From NCBI GenBank assembly GCA_037576195.1, contig CM075104.1, positions 5,772,775-5,836,774 of the forward strand: 64,000 nt of DNA, in the 5' to 3' direction. A program made the position numbers and the translations under genes. This DNA comes from Phytoseiulus persimilis. Taxonomy: Eukaryota; Arthropoda; Arachnida; Mesostigmata; Phytoseiidae. Below the pieces are notes generated by a model. It had not been told where the DNA came from and made no database searches. It worked only from the letters and a program-made list of their open reading frames with translations. Below are positions 38,304 through 50,760 of the stretch, one piece after another (position 1 is the first letter of the stretch; each line of letters starts with the position of its first letter).

Positions 38304-40380
38304 CAGGGGCGTACCCAGCTTTTTTTTTAAGGGGGGGGGGGCAAGGGATGTGATGATGATGTCGATGATGATCATCATCATCATGCCGTAGATGCTGAGG
38401 ACCAGCGTATGAGTTTGCGTGCTTTCATGTGCGTATGGGCCTTGTGCTACGCTCATAGCAATTAAAACTATTGGAACGGTAGGGGAAGAGACTTGACTGC
38501 GATTCCGTGATATCTCTCCACAATTGAGAAGGCACCATTTTATCTACCACCTACACAACACGTATTGGGAAGTCCGCATGTAAAAGAGTTTATAGGATAA
38601 AATCGAGCTTTCGTGAGCTAGCAGCGAGTAGTTCAACGACCTCCTCAACTGCGATAGGAATTTCTCGGTGAATCTTTATCGCTGTGAGACCGTTGAGTCT
38701 CTCTTCTTTCATGGAGGTTCGTAGGCGTGTTTTCAGCATCTTCAGCACACTGAAACTACGTTCGGGAGTCGAAGTTGTCACCGGCAGTGTTGCGAACATT
38801 TGGAGCAGGGTCGAGATTTCTGGAGAGCTCCTACCTCCTCAGAGCTGCGCTCCATTGTCTCCATTGCGCCTCGCTGGTCGCTCCTCCGTCGGGATCTTCG
38901 CCCACTTCAGTTTCCAATATCGTATTCGCCCTCAATGGTACTCAAGCAACAACCCAGGTCGTTCTGATAGAATTCCGTCACATATTTGAGATCACCGAAC
39001 TCGCTATCCCCGATAAATCTCGGCACAATATATTGAATCTTCAGAGCTTCTTTTCTACAGTCCTCGAAGAGGCTGGTCATCTCGTTGATGAGCTCATCGA
39101 AGTATGGGATGTCCGGCGAGACTCTGAAGAACTCTTCAACTGTCTGCGAGGGATGGTTCTCTCTGTTTCTCTGAAAGTGGCACAATCTAGGGAGTTTGAC
39201 GTCGATGTCCAGTTGAGAACAAATCGATTCGACCTGGCTGAAAATTCCGGCAAATAGTGCTCCAGCGTTTTCTCTTCGCTGCTGCAAAACAGACGTCATA
39301 TTGTCGACGGTATCGAGTGCACTAAATATATCGAGTTCGGCGGGCTGGAGATTCACTGACAGGGGGAGTATGGATGACGAAAAGCTCTCTATGACGGGGA
39401 GGGCTGCCACAAATCCACAAGAGCAAATCGAGGTGAGGAGCTTATGAGCGCGATGACTTGCGTCTCTCCTGCTCGTGCTGATGTCTTCGAGCGCGCCGAC
39501 GATCGCCACGAACATGTCCCTTAAGGTAATGAATTCTTGCGACTTTCCACCCATCTGGTCGCACACAACGGCTCGAGCCGACGCGCCACCTCATCGTTGA
39601 AATGTAGCTTGACTTGATTCTCGAGACCGGCGATGCGAGGGGAAGAGTTCGAAATGAAGGAGTATACACTGGCGACCGTGCCCACAGTATTCCTTATTGT
39701 TCCGTGTTGTGATAAGTGTACCATGGCAAGGTTCAAGCAATGGCTCGCGCAATGGAAGTAAAGAGCCTGAGGAATTCTAGATTTTATCTGAGTCTGAACT
39801 CCCTCGAACTCTCCACTCAAGGTACTGCAACCGTCGTACCCTTATCCTCTCATCTTCGCGATATTGATACCTTCAGCTGTCAAGGTATTTAGGATTAACT
39901 TAGCGAGTCCGCTGCCCGTTCGGTCCGATACTTCGCGAAACATCAGAAAGTCTTCTACAATGACTTTCGTTTTGTTCCTTGAAGTAACACAACGCAGGGA
40001 AATTGTGAACTGATCCGATCTGCTCGCATCCCGTGTTTCGTCAGCCGAATCTGAGAAAAAAAAACCGATTCCGACACCTCTGCAGAAATCTTCGATCTGG
40101 GGATTCTGCCGATACAATGAATGACTTCGTTCTGGATGCGTGGACTGATGTAAACAGCGCTAGGAAGTTTCCGTCATTATGAGAAGGTTTTTCGAAAGGA
40201 TCTTCGTTATCCCTGTGGCCTCTTGGGGGCAAGCTTTGTCTTCCACAAAAAAGAATGGTCTCGTATATGGAAGAGAGCTTATTTCTATTTTCTATGGCTT
40301 GCTTCTTCCCGGCGATAGCGATGTTTCTGATGTCCAGCCTTTCCAAAATGATCGAGGAGTTTGGGGGGGGGGGGGGGGGG
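38304..40380 (-). mobile_element. hAT transposon (ZMYM1-like transposase), decayed
   Basis: The end at 38304 is CAGGGGCGTACCCAGC followed by T and G runs, a hAT-type terminus. The opposite side ends in a long G run at 40363-40380 without a matching terminus, so that end is lost and no 8-bp target duplication is seen. The minus strand encodes a transposase in order: ETILFCGRQSLPPRGHR (about 40265), ADETRDASRSDQFTISL (about 40050), HCASHCLNLAM and LCATRWVESR (39820-39521), a long alpha-helical part (39566-38907) and the C-terminal hAT dimerisation region TSTPERSFSVLKMLKTRL (38799-38590). Frames change at least three times, and the N-terminal zinc-finger part is absent. It is inserted in the integrase part of the Copia fossil. 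Confidence 0.85.
38345..38395. repeat. GAT/ATC microsatellite
   Basis: Short imperfect run of GAT and ATC triplets just inside the hAT terminus, forming a small palindromic tract. It is ordinary simple repeat. Confidence 0.8.
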
Positions 40381-40716
40381 CATGGCCCCAAATATCCGCT
40401 ATAGTCATCCACGAACAGAGCTAACCAACGACATCCTGCCAGGGACTCGGAACTCTTGGGTCCACAGGTATCGAAATGTACCGATTCACCGCTGACTGCT
40501 GGCTGATGCACTCTTATGGCAAGGGAGCCGCGGCAATCGAGCCTGTTTACCAAGACAACACGCTTCGCAGAACTGCTGTACCGCGGAGAATCTCGAATCA
40601 TCACTCACCTGAAGTCCGGATACTGCCTCATTTTGGATAGCCGCTTGTATTGTATCGTAAATGGCATGTCGAAAACGCTCGTGCCACACGTCCAAAGGTT
40701 GAGTATCACTGGTCAT

Positions 40717-42104
40717 CGAATTTCACTGAGGACGTTTGGAGAGGGGACCTTCGTCAGCCATTGGTCGACACGACATACGATAGAGTTTTCATCCGCCTTG
40801 AGGTCTTCATCCAGCCACCACGAGGTTGTCACTCTCTCCTTTAGAATCTTTGAAACCTCCACAGGCGAACCGAGCCTCGAAACCACGATAGGGTATCTCG
40901 CCGATTGGGATGAGTATCTGGTGGAGTTTGGGAGTCTGTCTGTGATCGAGGAATTCCCTTCAACAGCCGTCTTGTGTAGAGGACCTCGTCTGACGGTCGG
41001 AGGACCGGAACGACTCCTACCGTTCTGGTTCGTCTCGACTCGATCGGACCCCAATGGATTGAGAACGTCGATAATCGGTTTCCACCTGAGGAAATCCAAC
41101 GAGTGATCTCGAGACAAGAGAATGTCCGCGATCGATTTTGAGAGTGAAACCGAGGCAAAAATCAGCTCCCGCAGGAACGTCGGAAATTGCGCTTTCAGAA
41201 GCGCTGTCAAGTTTTATTCTCTTTCATTCATCATAATTAGCAGTCAGTGTGTGGAGCTGAAAATTGAGGACCCGCTAACCGATGCCTGGTAGGTCCGGCC
41301 CGGTCGGGAGAGACCCACGAACTGCCGCGCTGTTGCCCCTTTGGATCTCTATTGAGAGTCTTTGGAAGAGGAACTCATTTGTAATCATTATTGGATTATT
41401 GGATTTGGATAATCATTTGTCAGAGTGCCTGCTATACGTTTGGCCTTAACGAAGCTCATGATCTGTATGGATCCCGCTCCAACACCGTTGATTAAATGTC
41501 CACTTGGTTAGCGAACTGGGCGTTTCTGAGACAATGTTTGATACTCACTAAACCAGTCTCGTCGATTGCACATATGCTTGCCAGCGACAGTGTCAGCCAG
41601 CCATCCATCACTGTCCGGTATCGGCTCGCGATTCCGGAGGCCTGAACATTGAATAGAAACTCACTGTTTGTAAGTTCAGAAGTCATGAACGCTCTACCCT
41701 GTGTTCCATTCTGTAACGAATCCTGGAGGCTTCGTATGGGAAAAATGAGTACAACTAGGAATCTCGTGTGGATTACGGCTCGGCGCTGGCCAGCACCTCG
41801 AAACGGAACACACTCGTTGGAGGTCGAGTCAAAAAGAGAGGGTAGGACGGGAAGCGAACGGAGAAGCCGTAGCCACACGTCGAGGGTCCCGAATCCGAAA
41901 CGCGCTTGTGCGCGGAGAGGGCACTGGCGACATTCCGAGACAAGTTTCATTTCAAGCCATCTTGAACCTACCGATCCACAATCGATGGGACTTCGTAACA
42001 CATTCTACTTTGCTTCATCTTGCGGACCTCCCAGCTCTGGAATCTCTTCCTCGCTTGTGACAGGATGCCTTTCACAAATGTTTATTTTACAGTGAACTTG
42101 GGTC
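40717..42104. other. Unassigned region with two long minus frames
   Basis: The frames 41210-40713 (165 codons) and 42001-41492 (169 codons) on the minus strand are longer than most chance frames here, but I recognise no domain in either. The first abuts the N-terminal limit of the Copia fossil, and I could not match it to a Copia gag or protease. The second has no membrane or catalytic motif I can name. They could be chance frames or relics of genes or elements. Confidence 0.3.
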
Positions 42105-45100
42105 TTGAATGATGACTTGTCATTAAAGATGACGCTTGTGGTCGAGCGACTCTCAGATGTGGGTCAGATAATTCCGAATGCTCAGATCATTGCGAAAGTT
42201 CTTGAATTACCGAGCGAGTATGTGCATGTAGTCTCATCATGGGATGTCGTAGAAGACGACAAGAAGACAGTGGACAACCTTATTTCCGCTTATTGAAAGC
42301 GGACAAAATACTGACAAAGGGTGCAGCAGTGCTTTCTTACGAAAGTAAAAAAGACAAAGACTCAGTGGCATCCTCGAAGAGACCGAAGTTACACAGCAGT
42401 CAGCGTAAGCGGTTCAATTTTGAAGGGCGAGTGCGAGAAGGCGAACGCAGCTTCCAGTGATCCTCAGCCCTTGGATGTGTGGCACGAGCGACTTGGGCAC
42501 GCAAATTATCGAACAATTGAGATCATGATTCGTCACGAAGCCGTTTCCTCGGTGATGAGAAGATATCTGAAACACAGCAATACCGTGAAGCTTATTGTCT
42601 CGGCAACCAAGCGAGTCGAATTCTGTGCAGAGCTTGTGCATTCCGACATCCGCGGACTAATGTCAGTGGAGTCTCTGGATGGCTGTCGTTGGCTTGCGGT
42701 TTTCGTCGACGACTCCAGTGGATACTTGTGGTTGTATCCTACCATGGTGTATCCATAGCTGGTCGGCTACGATGAAGAGGAACGATCGTATAGAATTTGG
42801 CTTCCTCGAACTAGGAGCGTGAAAGTGTGTCGAGACATTCTTTCCGTTGAGTCCGTTCCAAAACGAGTTGCAGTGCTCGACCCCATGTCCGACAACAGCG
42901 GGAGTCAGAGAGGAGTTTCTGAGCCAGAGACTCGAACTCCAGGGGACGAACCTCCCAAGTTAACACCAAGGGTGCCACGTATTGCGAGGTGATTGTCCAC
43001 TGAACTGGATGCTTCGACATCCAAGAATCCTTATCCCAAGGGTCATGCAGCACTCGATGCTAGGGCCAAGATTCAATCTCTCGTTCGTGATCTAAAGACC
43101 AGCGACAAGCGATTGTTTCAACAAATGGAAGATTGTGATGCAGTGTACTCCACAGGACCGCTGCCAACGACACTCGAAGAGGCGATGCGGTCTCCTGACG
43201 CAGGAAATTGGGAGAGTGCAGCGCAGAGTGAGTTCAATCCACTTATGTCGAACAACACATGGAGGCTGGTTGAACCTCCGGCTTGAGCGAGTGTCATTCC
43301 TTGCAAGTTGGTTTTTCGAGTGAAATACCTCCCGAATGGTACGTCGATAAGAACAAGTGTAGGCTAATGGTTTCGGGTGGCTGCCAGCGGGCCGGTGTCA
43401 ACTTCTTCGAAACGTCTACGCCGGTGACAGACATGCAGTCCATTCGTTGCTTGCTCTCTATAGTTGCGGCGAATGTTGTGGAGATTATGCAGGGTGACGT
43501 GACCACGGCATTTCTGTACGGGCATCTGGAAGAGGATGTGGAAATCTTCATGCGACAACCAGAGGGCTATGACGATGGCAGTGGGAGGGTCTGCAAACTG
43601 GATAAAGCGTTGTCCGCGCTGAAGCAAGCTGAGTTGCGATGGAATCTGAGGATTTCTCAAACTCTGGGTGTCTTGGGGCTGCGTCCAACTCCACGAGATT
43701 CGTGCGTTTCCATCAGAGACTCATATGATCTGGTCCTCGGGCTGTAAGTCGATGACGGACTCTGCATTGCCACTCCTGTGAAAAGAGTCGTAGATTTAAT
43801 GGATTCACTCCAGAAACCCAAGTTGACCCGAGGTGATGCACGCTGTTTCACCGGACTTGAAATGGAGCGAGATCGTGCACGGAAAACTTTGCAGATTCAT
43901 CAACGAGGGTACCCGACGAAAGTTTTGGAGATTATCACGATGAGAGCTTGTGATCCATTCAGTACCCCTGCTATTGTGAACCAGAAATAGGCATGAAATC
44001 AGGACTGAGAAGGAGAGTTCTTAATACTTACGACGCGCCACATCGGCATCATCGAAGAGGTTTTGACCATTGTGGGGAATGTACTTTCGAGACTAGATGA
44101 CATGAAGCTTACAGTAGTTGGCGGATATTTCAACTGTCGAATCGATTCTGCAGAGAGATGTGTCGTGGGGAGATTCTCCGGGATTTCTTCGAAGCCCGCA
44201 ACTTATTCTGCAGGAATGAAGCTGAGGAAAACACCTACATCTGCCATAACGGCAGGTGCACCATTGATGTACTATTCACAAACGGTCCTCCAGTTTCTAC
44301 CGAAGTGCATAGCATGGAAGTCAGGAAACACCTCCCAGTTACTCTCTCCATCCCTCTCAGCGGATTCGAATCCCCTGCGAAGAAGTGGAGACGAAGTAGA
44401 AGATTGAACTCCAGGAAACTAGATGCCACACAACGCCCCTTGGCCTCAGTTTCTTCGCCGACGGTCGACCAGAGGGAGGCTGAGGCTGCCTCCGCAGTGG
44501 CAGCCTGCGTTGTCACTCGAAAAGTTTTGAAGAGAAGAGCGCAGAATTGGTTCAATTCTGACTGCTGGCGCAAGCGTCAGGAAGTTCTGACAGCTCTGCG
44601 AGACTGCCGAGCAAACCCGGAGACCAGAGAAACATACTTCATCCTAAGGAAGGAGTATCACTCGATGGTACGGGCTGCAAAGAAGGCTTACAGCCAGCGT
44701 GTGGAGCGGCGCTTGCGGTACGAAGCCGAACAAAAACCACACCTGTACCTGAAGAAGAGGCAAAAGGGGACGGTATTAAATGTTGCTGCACAAGATGTGA
44801 AAACTCACTTCAACCGCCTGTTTTGGAATGAAGAGGCGACCCATCGCCACCCCATCAATGTCGATCTACCCCTCACATGGGAGCAAGCTTTGATGGAGGA
44901 ACCATTCTGCAAGAGGGACGCTTTCCAGCGTCATGGAGCCGCGCACGTCTCTCCCTCTTCAAGGGCGGCGCTAAGGACAATCGAAGTGATCTCAACTTAT
45001 ACAGAGGCATCGCCTCCGAAGAAACGTTGAAGAAAATCCCCTGCACAGCCCTCATCGGTAGACTGGAACCGATGTTGGACAAAGCCCTCCCGAAAGAACA

Positions 45101-46750
45101 GTTAGGGTTTCGTAAGGGTCTCGGAGTCCCTGATGCGGTGCATTTCTTCCTCTCTGAGGTAGAGAGAACTGTTCAGAACACCGGGAAAATGTATGCAGCG
45201 TTCATTGATTGCGTTAAAGCTTTCGATCGAGCGCCCCGCGTCAAGATGCTGGAGAGCTTCAGGGAGGCTGGAGTCGGTGGCCAAACCCTCAAAGTTATCG
45301 AAAGTTTCTTCACGGAAGACTATCTCACCGTGGAGCTCCAGGATGGCGTAGCGTCTTTCCGCCAGAACGACGGTACGCCCCAAGGTAATCCATTGAGCTG
45401 TCTCGCTTTCATCATGCTGATCCGCAACCTTGTGGATTACGTACGAAGTGAATCCCGTGCGTTTACCGCCCTTTACGCAGATGATGTTGTCGTTGCCCAT
45501 CCCTACCCTAATGGGCTCCGCGCGATTTTACCCAAGATCTCCCTCCGGATGAAGGACACAGGCCTAGAGATAAATAGGACTGAGACCAAAGTGATGCGGT
45601 TCTGCAAATCAGGGAGGCTTGCGAGGACCGACAGCATATCACTCGACGGTCAACCGCTAGAATTCGTGAAGACGTTCAAATATCTTGGACTGAGACTGCA
45701 TTTCTCTGTGAGCAACTTCCACGCTCACATCGAGGAACGAGTTTGCCAAGCGATTTCGGCGTCGTTCACAGACATTAGGAATCCCAGCCGCCTCTCACTG
45801 AAATGCGCCATTTCACTGTTCGAAATGAAACTCATGCCCATTCTGAGTTTTTGTCTGAACAGAATATGGAGTCAACTCACGCTGGCCGACCTTCGTCGGT
45901 TGGAACAGTGTTCCACTCTCTACATGAAGCGGGTGTTATGTCTTCATCGCACCGCGTAGAGCAGATTTGTGTACGCCCTCACCGGAGCCCCTCTCATGGT
46001 GGAAGTGCTCAGACAGCGGATTCGAAGAGAGCCTACGGGTGCTTTCGGGTCGCTGCTGGAGAGAAATGGAGAGAAAAAGTTGACGACGCCCTCAACCAAC
46101 TCGCGCCCATCGAAGTATTTCATCAACCCGAACTGTGGTCAGGTTCCGGTTTAGATGATCGTCATGTATTTACTAGGTTTCTAGTTCACGGTTACCATCA
46201 TTTGATGTATTCGAGCTTAGGTTTTCACGAACCCAATGAGTCTACATGTATTTGTAAATGTTGCGGAGACAGCTGTGGGAAGTACCACGCTGCTCATTGC
46301 CAAGTGAGGGCTGCATCCTCACATTCTTTGAGCAAGAATAGTTGAAATACGTTTCTCGATGTACGTATACTCAGTCCGAGTGCAATCAATAAATTATTAT
46401 ATACCTCAGAGGAGCTCTGGGGGCAAAATCACCTACTCCGTGGGAGAAAACAGGAACACGTGGACTGGTTATTGTGACGCGAGTTGGACGTCGTGTCCTA
46501 AGACGGGAAAGTCGGCAACCGGTGTCTGTCTCATGATGAACGGAGGAGAGATCGACTGGAGGTCGAGAAAACAGGCGATCGTCGCCGATTCTACGACTTA
46601 TGCAGAATACGTCGCTGCTCATGGTTGTTGTAGAGATATGGTCCGGATCAGAGGTTTGTTGGAACGTCTGATGTATGGGCAAGAAACTCCCTGCTGTTCA
46701 CTGATAATCAAGCGGCTGAAGTTCTCATTGCCAATCCAATAAATCACGGA
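42105..46750 (+). mobile_element. Second Ty1/Copia fossil, split by a LINE
   Basis: Plus-strand parts in order: gag (42105-42460), GAG-pre-integrase and start of integrase (WHERLGHANY, FVDDSSGYLW; 42470-42758), reverse transcriptase (42993-43990; QGDVTTAFLYGHLEEDV) and, beyond a LINE insertion, RNase H (46430-46740; WRSRKQAIVADSTTYAEY). It is related to the minus-strand Copia at 34-40.7 kb. Most of the integrase is missing. It is broken in about half a dozen places, and no LTR pair was found. It is older than the LINE inside it. Confidence 0.85.
44010..46350 (+). mobile_element. 5'-truncated LINE inserted in Copia
   Basis: It begins inside the endonuclease domain (LTVVGGYFNCRID near 44110, then CTIDVLFTNG, HLPVTLS). 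A linker follows, then a reverse transcriptase (44877-45959) with LGFRKGLGV, AFIDCVKAFDRAPR, GTPQGNPLSC, catalytic ALYADDVVV and FKYLGLRL. The C-terminal part ends with a Cys-rich CICKCCGDSCGKYHAAHC motif near 46250. Frames shift at least near 44150, 44890 and 45960, so it is dead. The YADD box and endonuclease place it among apurinic-endonuclease-type non-LTR elements; I do not assign a clade. Copia sequence resumes after about 46380. Confidence 0.85.
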
Positions 46751-47079
46751 AGAAGCAAGCGCAGTTTTCAAAAAAAAGACGGCATAGAGAATTTGTCTGT
46801 GACTCGTTGTTTCCTGCTGGACCAATACTGTCGTTCACTCGAACTCCATTTTGCATCGTCCATGTGTCTACGTAGCACTAATCCAGGGTCGTTCATTGCA
46901 TAGTTCTCTTCAGCAACAACTTGCGCCGGATGGATGTACTTACACACATCGTTTAATCGTCGTACCATGGACTCAACTTTGGAAAAATGGGTAGCCATAT
47001 CATCTTCGTCACTCTTCTCATAGGATTGGAACTCTCGGGAAACATTTCTACGGACACTCGGCGCTTTGACTCGAATAAG

Positions 47080-47195
47080 GTCATCAGCTGATTGCACATC
47101 TTTGCGCAATTCTTGTACTCCAAATAGGTCCTTTCTTCGATGGACAGATGTGTGAACAACGAAGCCAAGGCAGAAGTTGCTGTTGTTCAATCTAT
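47080..47195 (-). pseudogene. Toll exon relic (copy B, exon 'VPSLL')
   Basis: The minus strand from 47195 encodes a diverged copy of the short Toll exon seen at 4121-3992 and 58063-57934 (TTATSALASLFTHLSIEE, LEYKNC). The invariant first Cys codon of that exon is TGA here, and the 3' part has drifted. It lies downstream, on the same strand, of the copy B exons at 50.9-51.7 kb, the expected order, with younger insertions between. Confidence 0.65.
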
Positions 47196-47985
47196 CTTCG
47201 GAAGAGAACTAGGATCAATTCCCCATCGGCATTCGCTTTTCTTTCGCACTCATACTTCCTTTTGTGAATCATAGGTTCTCCCCTTTGTTAGTTGCTCTTC
47301 AGAGGGGAAAGAGATGCAACATTGAGCACGTGGAATTTGAAATTTGCATAAAATCAGAGAATGTCTAACAAGGGACCGACCAGAACTCTCAGGCGAGGAT
47401 TCGGAAAACTCGGTGTGGGATTGATAGAGGGTCCCAATGCATGACATAGAAAGAGCACATGACTTTCGGACAGTTGGGCCTGTCTGGGCTTGTTTTACCT
47501 ACGATCTCGTATGAAGCTTGAATATGCGTTAAACCGAGGCGGCCAGGCGCTCCTACTAGAGTAAGTGCTCCCCCTGGAGAAACGTCGGAATATGGTGGTT
47601 CCAGGGTCAGCCACCCGACGCAAAGGGTCCTAGAGGAGTATGTCCGAGGAGCACCTCGGAGGGCCGGTGGGTATTCTCCCCCTGCGGCGGATCGAGTCGT
47701 ACACTCAAAGGAGTTCTTCCCAGGAGGGCGTTAATGCATTCGCCCACGAGATCGGCCCAAGAAACCTCTATAAAAAAAAGGCCTTCAACATGGGCAGGAG
47801 CCCCATGCTGTCGAGCTTCCCGCCATAAAGCCGGAATCGCGGATCGACAAACACTGAAAAACATGGAATGGACTGGGAGCGAAGATGAAAATACCATGTA
47901 GTGCCGGAACACTCAGAGGGTTACCGGTTCGAGCGCCAGAACCGCAAGGTTGGTAATTTTTTTTTTGACCTCATGGTCCACAGCG
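47196..47985. other. Intergenic, nothing recognised
   Basis: Only short frames and a T run near 47955. No feature I can support. Confidence 0.3.
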
Positions 47986-47989
47986 TTCA

Positions 47990-48770
47990 AAACATATCCC
48001 TGAAGTTTTCAGCCTTTTTCGTCACCTAGATCCAAAACTATTAACATTGGGTAAAAATAGTTCATTTGAATCTGCATGGTCAAGAGAAAATTTGAAATCA
48101 TAATGTCTCGAGAACCACGGGCGTACAGAGTCGATTGACCAGAGCGTCGTTCGGTCCCAGGAGGAACAAGAGAGCGAGGTTCCTCAAGACAGCCCTCAAG
48201 ATCGTTCGCCGATCCCGAGTAAAGATCGGAAGAAAGCGATCTCGAGGGTTGGCGACCCCTCAGGAGAGAAAATGGAGGGGGAAAGGAAGAACTCCCGGTG
48301 TGTCAGCGATTTTTGCAGTCTTTTGAACGTTCCAAGCTAGTTTGGGTCGAATTTCCGTCCTCCAAAGTCAGAGAGGGGTTCTGTCGGTTACCTACTCGGA
48401 GCGATAACTCCGGAGCCTAAGCTCCGATTTGGATGAAACTCATTGAGTGAGAAGAGGGCATTTGGGGCTTGATTCTGGTTCTCGCCGATTCTTTGCCGGC
48501 CACGGGAACGATATAAACCATTGGAACTGAGGAACTCACGATTTTTAACGCCTTTGAAATCATGCGATCTAATCACTGACTATTCGAGAAGATAGCCCTC
48601 GAAGAGAGCTTCCCAAAAAGTTATCGTTCGACGCTGCACGCCTAGCGGTTCTCGAGATAAAATGATCTCAAGTTTGCTCTTGACCATGCGGATTCAAATG
48701 AACTATTTTTGGACAATTTCACTATATTTGGATCCAGGTAACGGAAAAGGTCGAGAACTTCAGCAATCTG
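47990..48770. mobile_element. MITE-like palindromic element
   Basis: A left arm at about 48005-48130 and a right arm at about 48635-48765 are inverted copies of each other; shared cores include AATAGTTCATTTGAATC, GCATGGTCAAGAG and CTCGAGAACC. The interior of about 500 bp has no transposase. This is the structure of a non-autonomous DNA element with long inverted repeats. The exact ends and the target duplication are unclear. Confidence 0.75.
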
Positions 48771-48924
48771 TTCGTCCAGATAGGGAACACGATCCTGCTG
48801 TTTTGAGGAGAGTCCGTCGAGGTGGGTCACCCGCCCGGCTAAACTCTTTCCCCAGCTTTGGAAAAATATTACAATTATATATATAGTAAGGATAATATTA
48901 GAATGACAAAATTATAATAAAAGG

Positions 48925-49409
48925 ATACGCGGAAAGCTCGAGCAGAGCTGGAGAGGAGAGATGCTCTTCAAGCCCAGATTGGAACTATACCGGAAAGGGA
49001 AAGTATCCCTCGGTGTACGAACCCACCTCCACGAAAATCGGCGAGGTGATGCTCTCCTAGCTCTGGCAAGAGCAGGCATGCTGCCAACCAGAGCGCACTC
49101 GATGTATTCCAACAGGCAGGAAAGCAGTACCTGCCTTAGGTGCGGCATGTACGAAGAAAATGTAAGAAACGTCATCTTCGAATGCGATGACGCCCACTCC
49201 ACAGAAGATGATCTCCTCAAACGACTAGGACTCCTCGGGGAGAAACAGAACCCATCTCTGCTGAACAAAACGAAAAGAATTCTAGAAAACTGGGAGAAAG
49301 GAGTCCACTTGATCCGCAGCACCTGACATGGAAAGCTGAGAAGAGCTCAATGTAAACATACAAATCACTCCAATCTGGACCAATAAATATCCATACCCAT
49401 ACCCATACA
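48925..49409 (+). mobile_element. LINE 3' end with CCATAC tail
   Basis: A 121-codon plus-strand frame (48961-49326) is the C-terminal end of a non-LTR reverse transcriptase, with a zinc-knuckle-like CLRCGMYEENVRNVIFEC. After a short 3' UTR the element ends in about three CCATAC units (49390-49409). It is 5'-truncated near 48925, next to an AT-rich stretch (48868-48924). A short repeat tail instead of poly(A) is known for several LINE clades. Confidence 0.75.
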
Positions 49410-49559
49410 AGCCCGAAGAAAAGCGCATTTCTGCGCTAGAAGGAAAATGAGAGTTGATAGAAAAGCCATAGGGAAAAAAACATTCGCGCACGATTCAGAA
49501 GAATGGAGACTCCGCTTGAGTGTGGGGCTCATACACAGAATATCCACTAATGAACCTAT

Positions 49560-50760
49560 GGCTCATCATCCGAGAGATGCAAAAGGATGGAAGTTCGAAA
49601 AATTTTGGATTGTAGGTTGAAGGGAACGCTTGAGAGGGAAGGGCATGCGAGATGTGCGAGGGAAGAAGGCAGAGCCGAACTGAGCAGAACGATTTGTGAA
49701 TAATTGGACAGAATAGGGGTGTTGTTTAGCACTACGTCTGGTTACACGGACGAGGACCAAGAGGGGAGAAACGAGGGAAGAGATTTCAGTTGAACATCTT
49801 GCATGGAAGTATCGGACAGAGGTCGGCGACCTTGCGTCGGAAGGACAAGGTTTCGAGAGAGGAGGACAGGGTCTCATCGCCGATGAGACGAGCTTCACGC
49901 TCTTGTATAGAATCTAGGATGGGAAGGGACGAAGGAGCGGCGCTTTTGGGCCGGGTATCATTCAAGAGAGTACCCAGCGTGAAGCGTAATGTCATCCGCA
50001 AAGCTGTGGATGGGGTTCGAGGTGGAGACGAGACGATCATTTATCGTGAAGAGATATTGCATCAGAAAGAGACTTGGAGTGAGTACCGAGCCCTGGGGAA
50101 CGCGTGCATTTAATGAGGAAGACCTAGAGAGAGCACCACCGGCCATATCTTTCACGGAGCGGTGGCTGAGAAAGACTAGCTTGTTGAGGAGGGCTGAATG
50201 CCAGACTCTATCAAATGCCTTGGAGATGTCATGGGCAGCAGCAATGGTGTCGCCGTATTTTTCGATAGTTGCGTTCCAGAGCTGGGTTGTGTTAGGCGGA
50301 AGATCACCAGTGGAGCGACACCTCCGAAAGCCATGCTGACGATCACTAATGAGGGAGGACTGTTCGAGATGGGAGAGGAGCTGACGATTGATGGCTTTTT
50401 CCGCAACCTTGGATAGAATAGAGACCAGTGAAATGGGACGATAATTAGAGGGCAGGGATTTATCACCTTTCTTGGGGAAAGGTTGGACGAGGGCACGCTT
50501 CCCGCAATCTGGGAATATGCCGAAATCGAGGGAAAGTTTGAAGAGTCTTCACACAAATCGGGAAAGTTTCTCGTAGGAGTAAATATGCGAGGTGAGCGAC
50601 TACAGAGAGCGACTACAGAGAGCGAATGGGAACTTATCGAGAAGGCTACCGCCATTCAGCGCAGTTCTGGAAGGAAAAGTTCGATGCGGCAAGTGCTGGA
50701 GGCATGATCAATCACGATAGGGGCGTCCAAAAGTGGGCTTTCCAGAAAGCCAGGGAGCTG
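49560..50760 (-). mobile_element. Second LINE fragment (reverse transcriptase)
   Basis: On the minus strand, pieces of a Jockey/CR1-type reverse transcriptase can be followed in several frames: a region like LVQPFPKKGDKS and NYRPISL near 50480-50420, then VPQGSVLTP and catalytic FADDITLHAG (50155-49958), then the C-terminal RRKVADLC and FPRTSRM (about 49840-49660). Repeated frameshifts make it dead. It lies tail to tail with the LINE end at 49409 and separates the surviving exons of Toll copy B. Confidence 0.75.

Larger units (their letters stand above)
33950..40716 (-). mobile_element. Ty1/Copia LTR retrotransposon fossil, split by two insertions
   Basis: Read on the minus strand, the parts come in Copia order: GAG-pre-integrase with WHERFRHA and CEACCLGKQARLP (40716-40486), start of integrase with FVDDYSGY (about 40400), rest of integrase (38287-37850, VGYDEKSRSH), reverse transcriptase pieces (35582-34917, with YVDDGLC) and RNase H (34835-34170, with STTYAEYVAAH). 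A hAT element sits inside the integrase (38304-40380) and a Tc5-like element further on (35586-37843). A TATA-like motif at about 34110 may mark the 3' LTR; paired LTRs were not found. It is broken in about half a dozen places besides the insertions and is older than both. Confidence 0.85.

Noticed and set aside
46768-47190. 140-codon minus frame as a Copia gag
   Set aside because: Part of it overlaps, in another frame, the Toll exon relic at 47080-47195, which explains the conserved sequence better.
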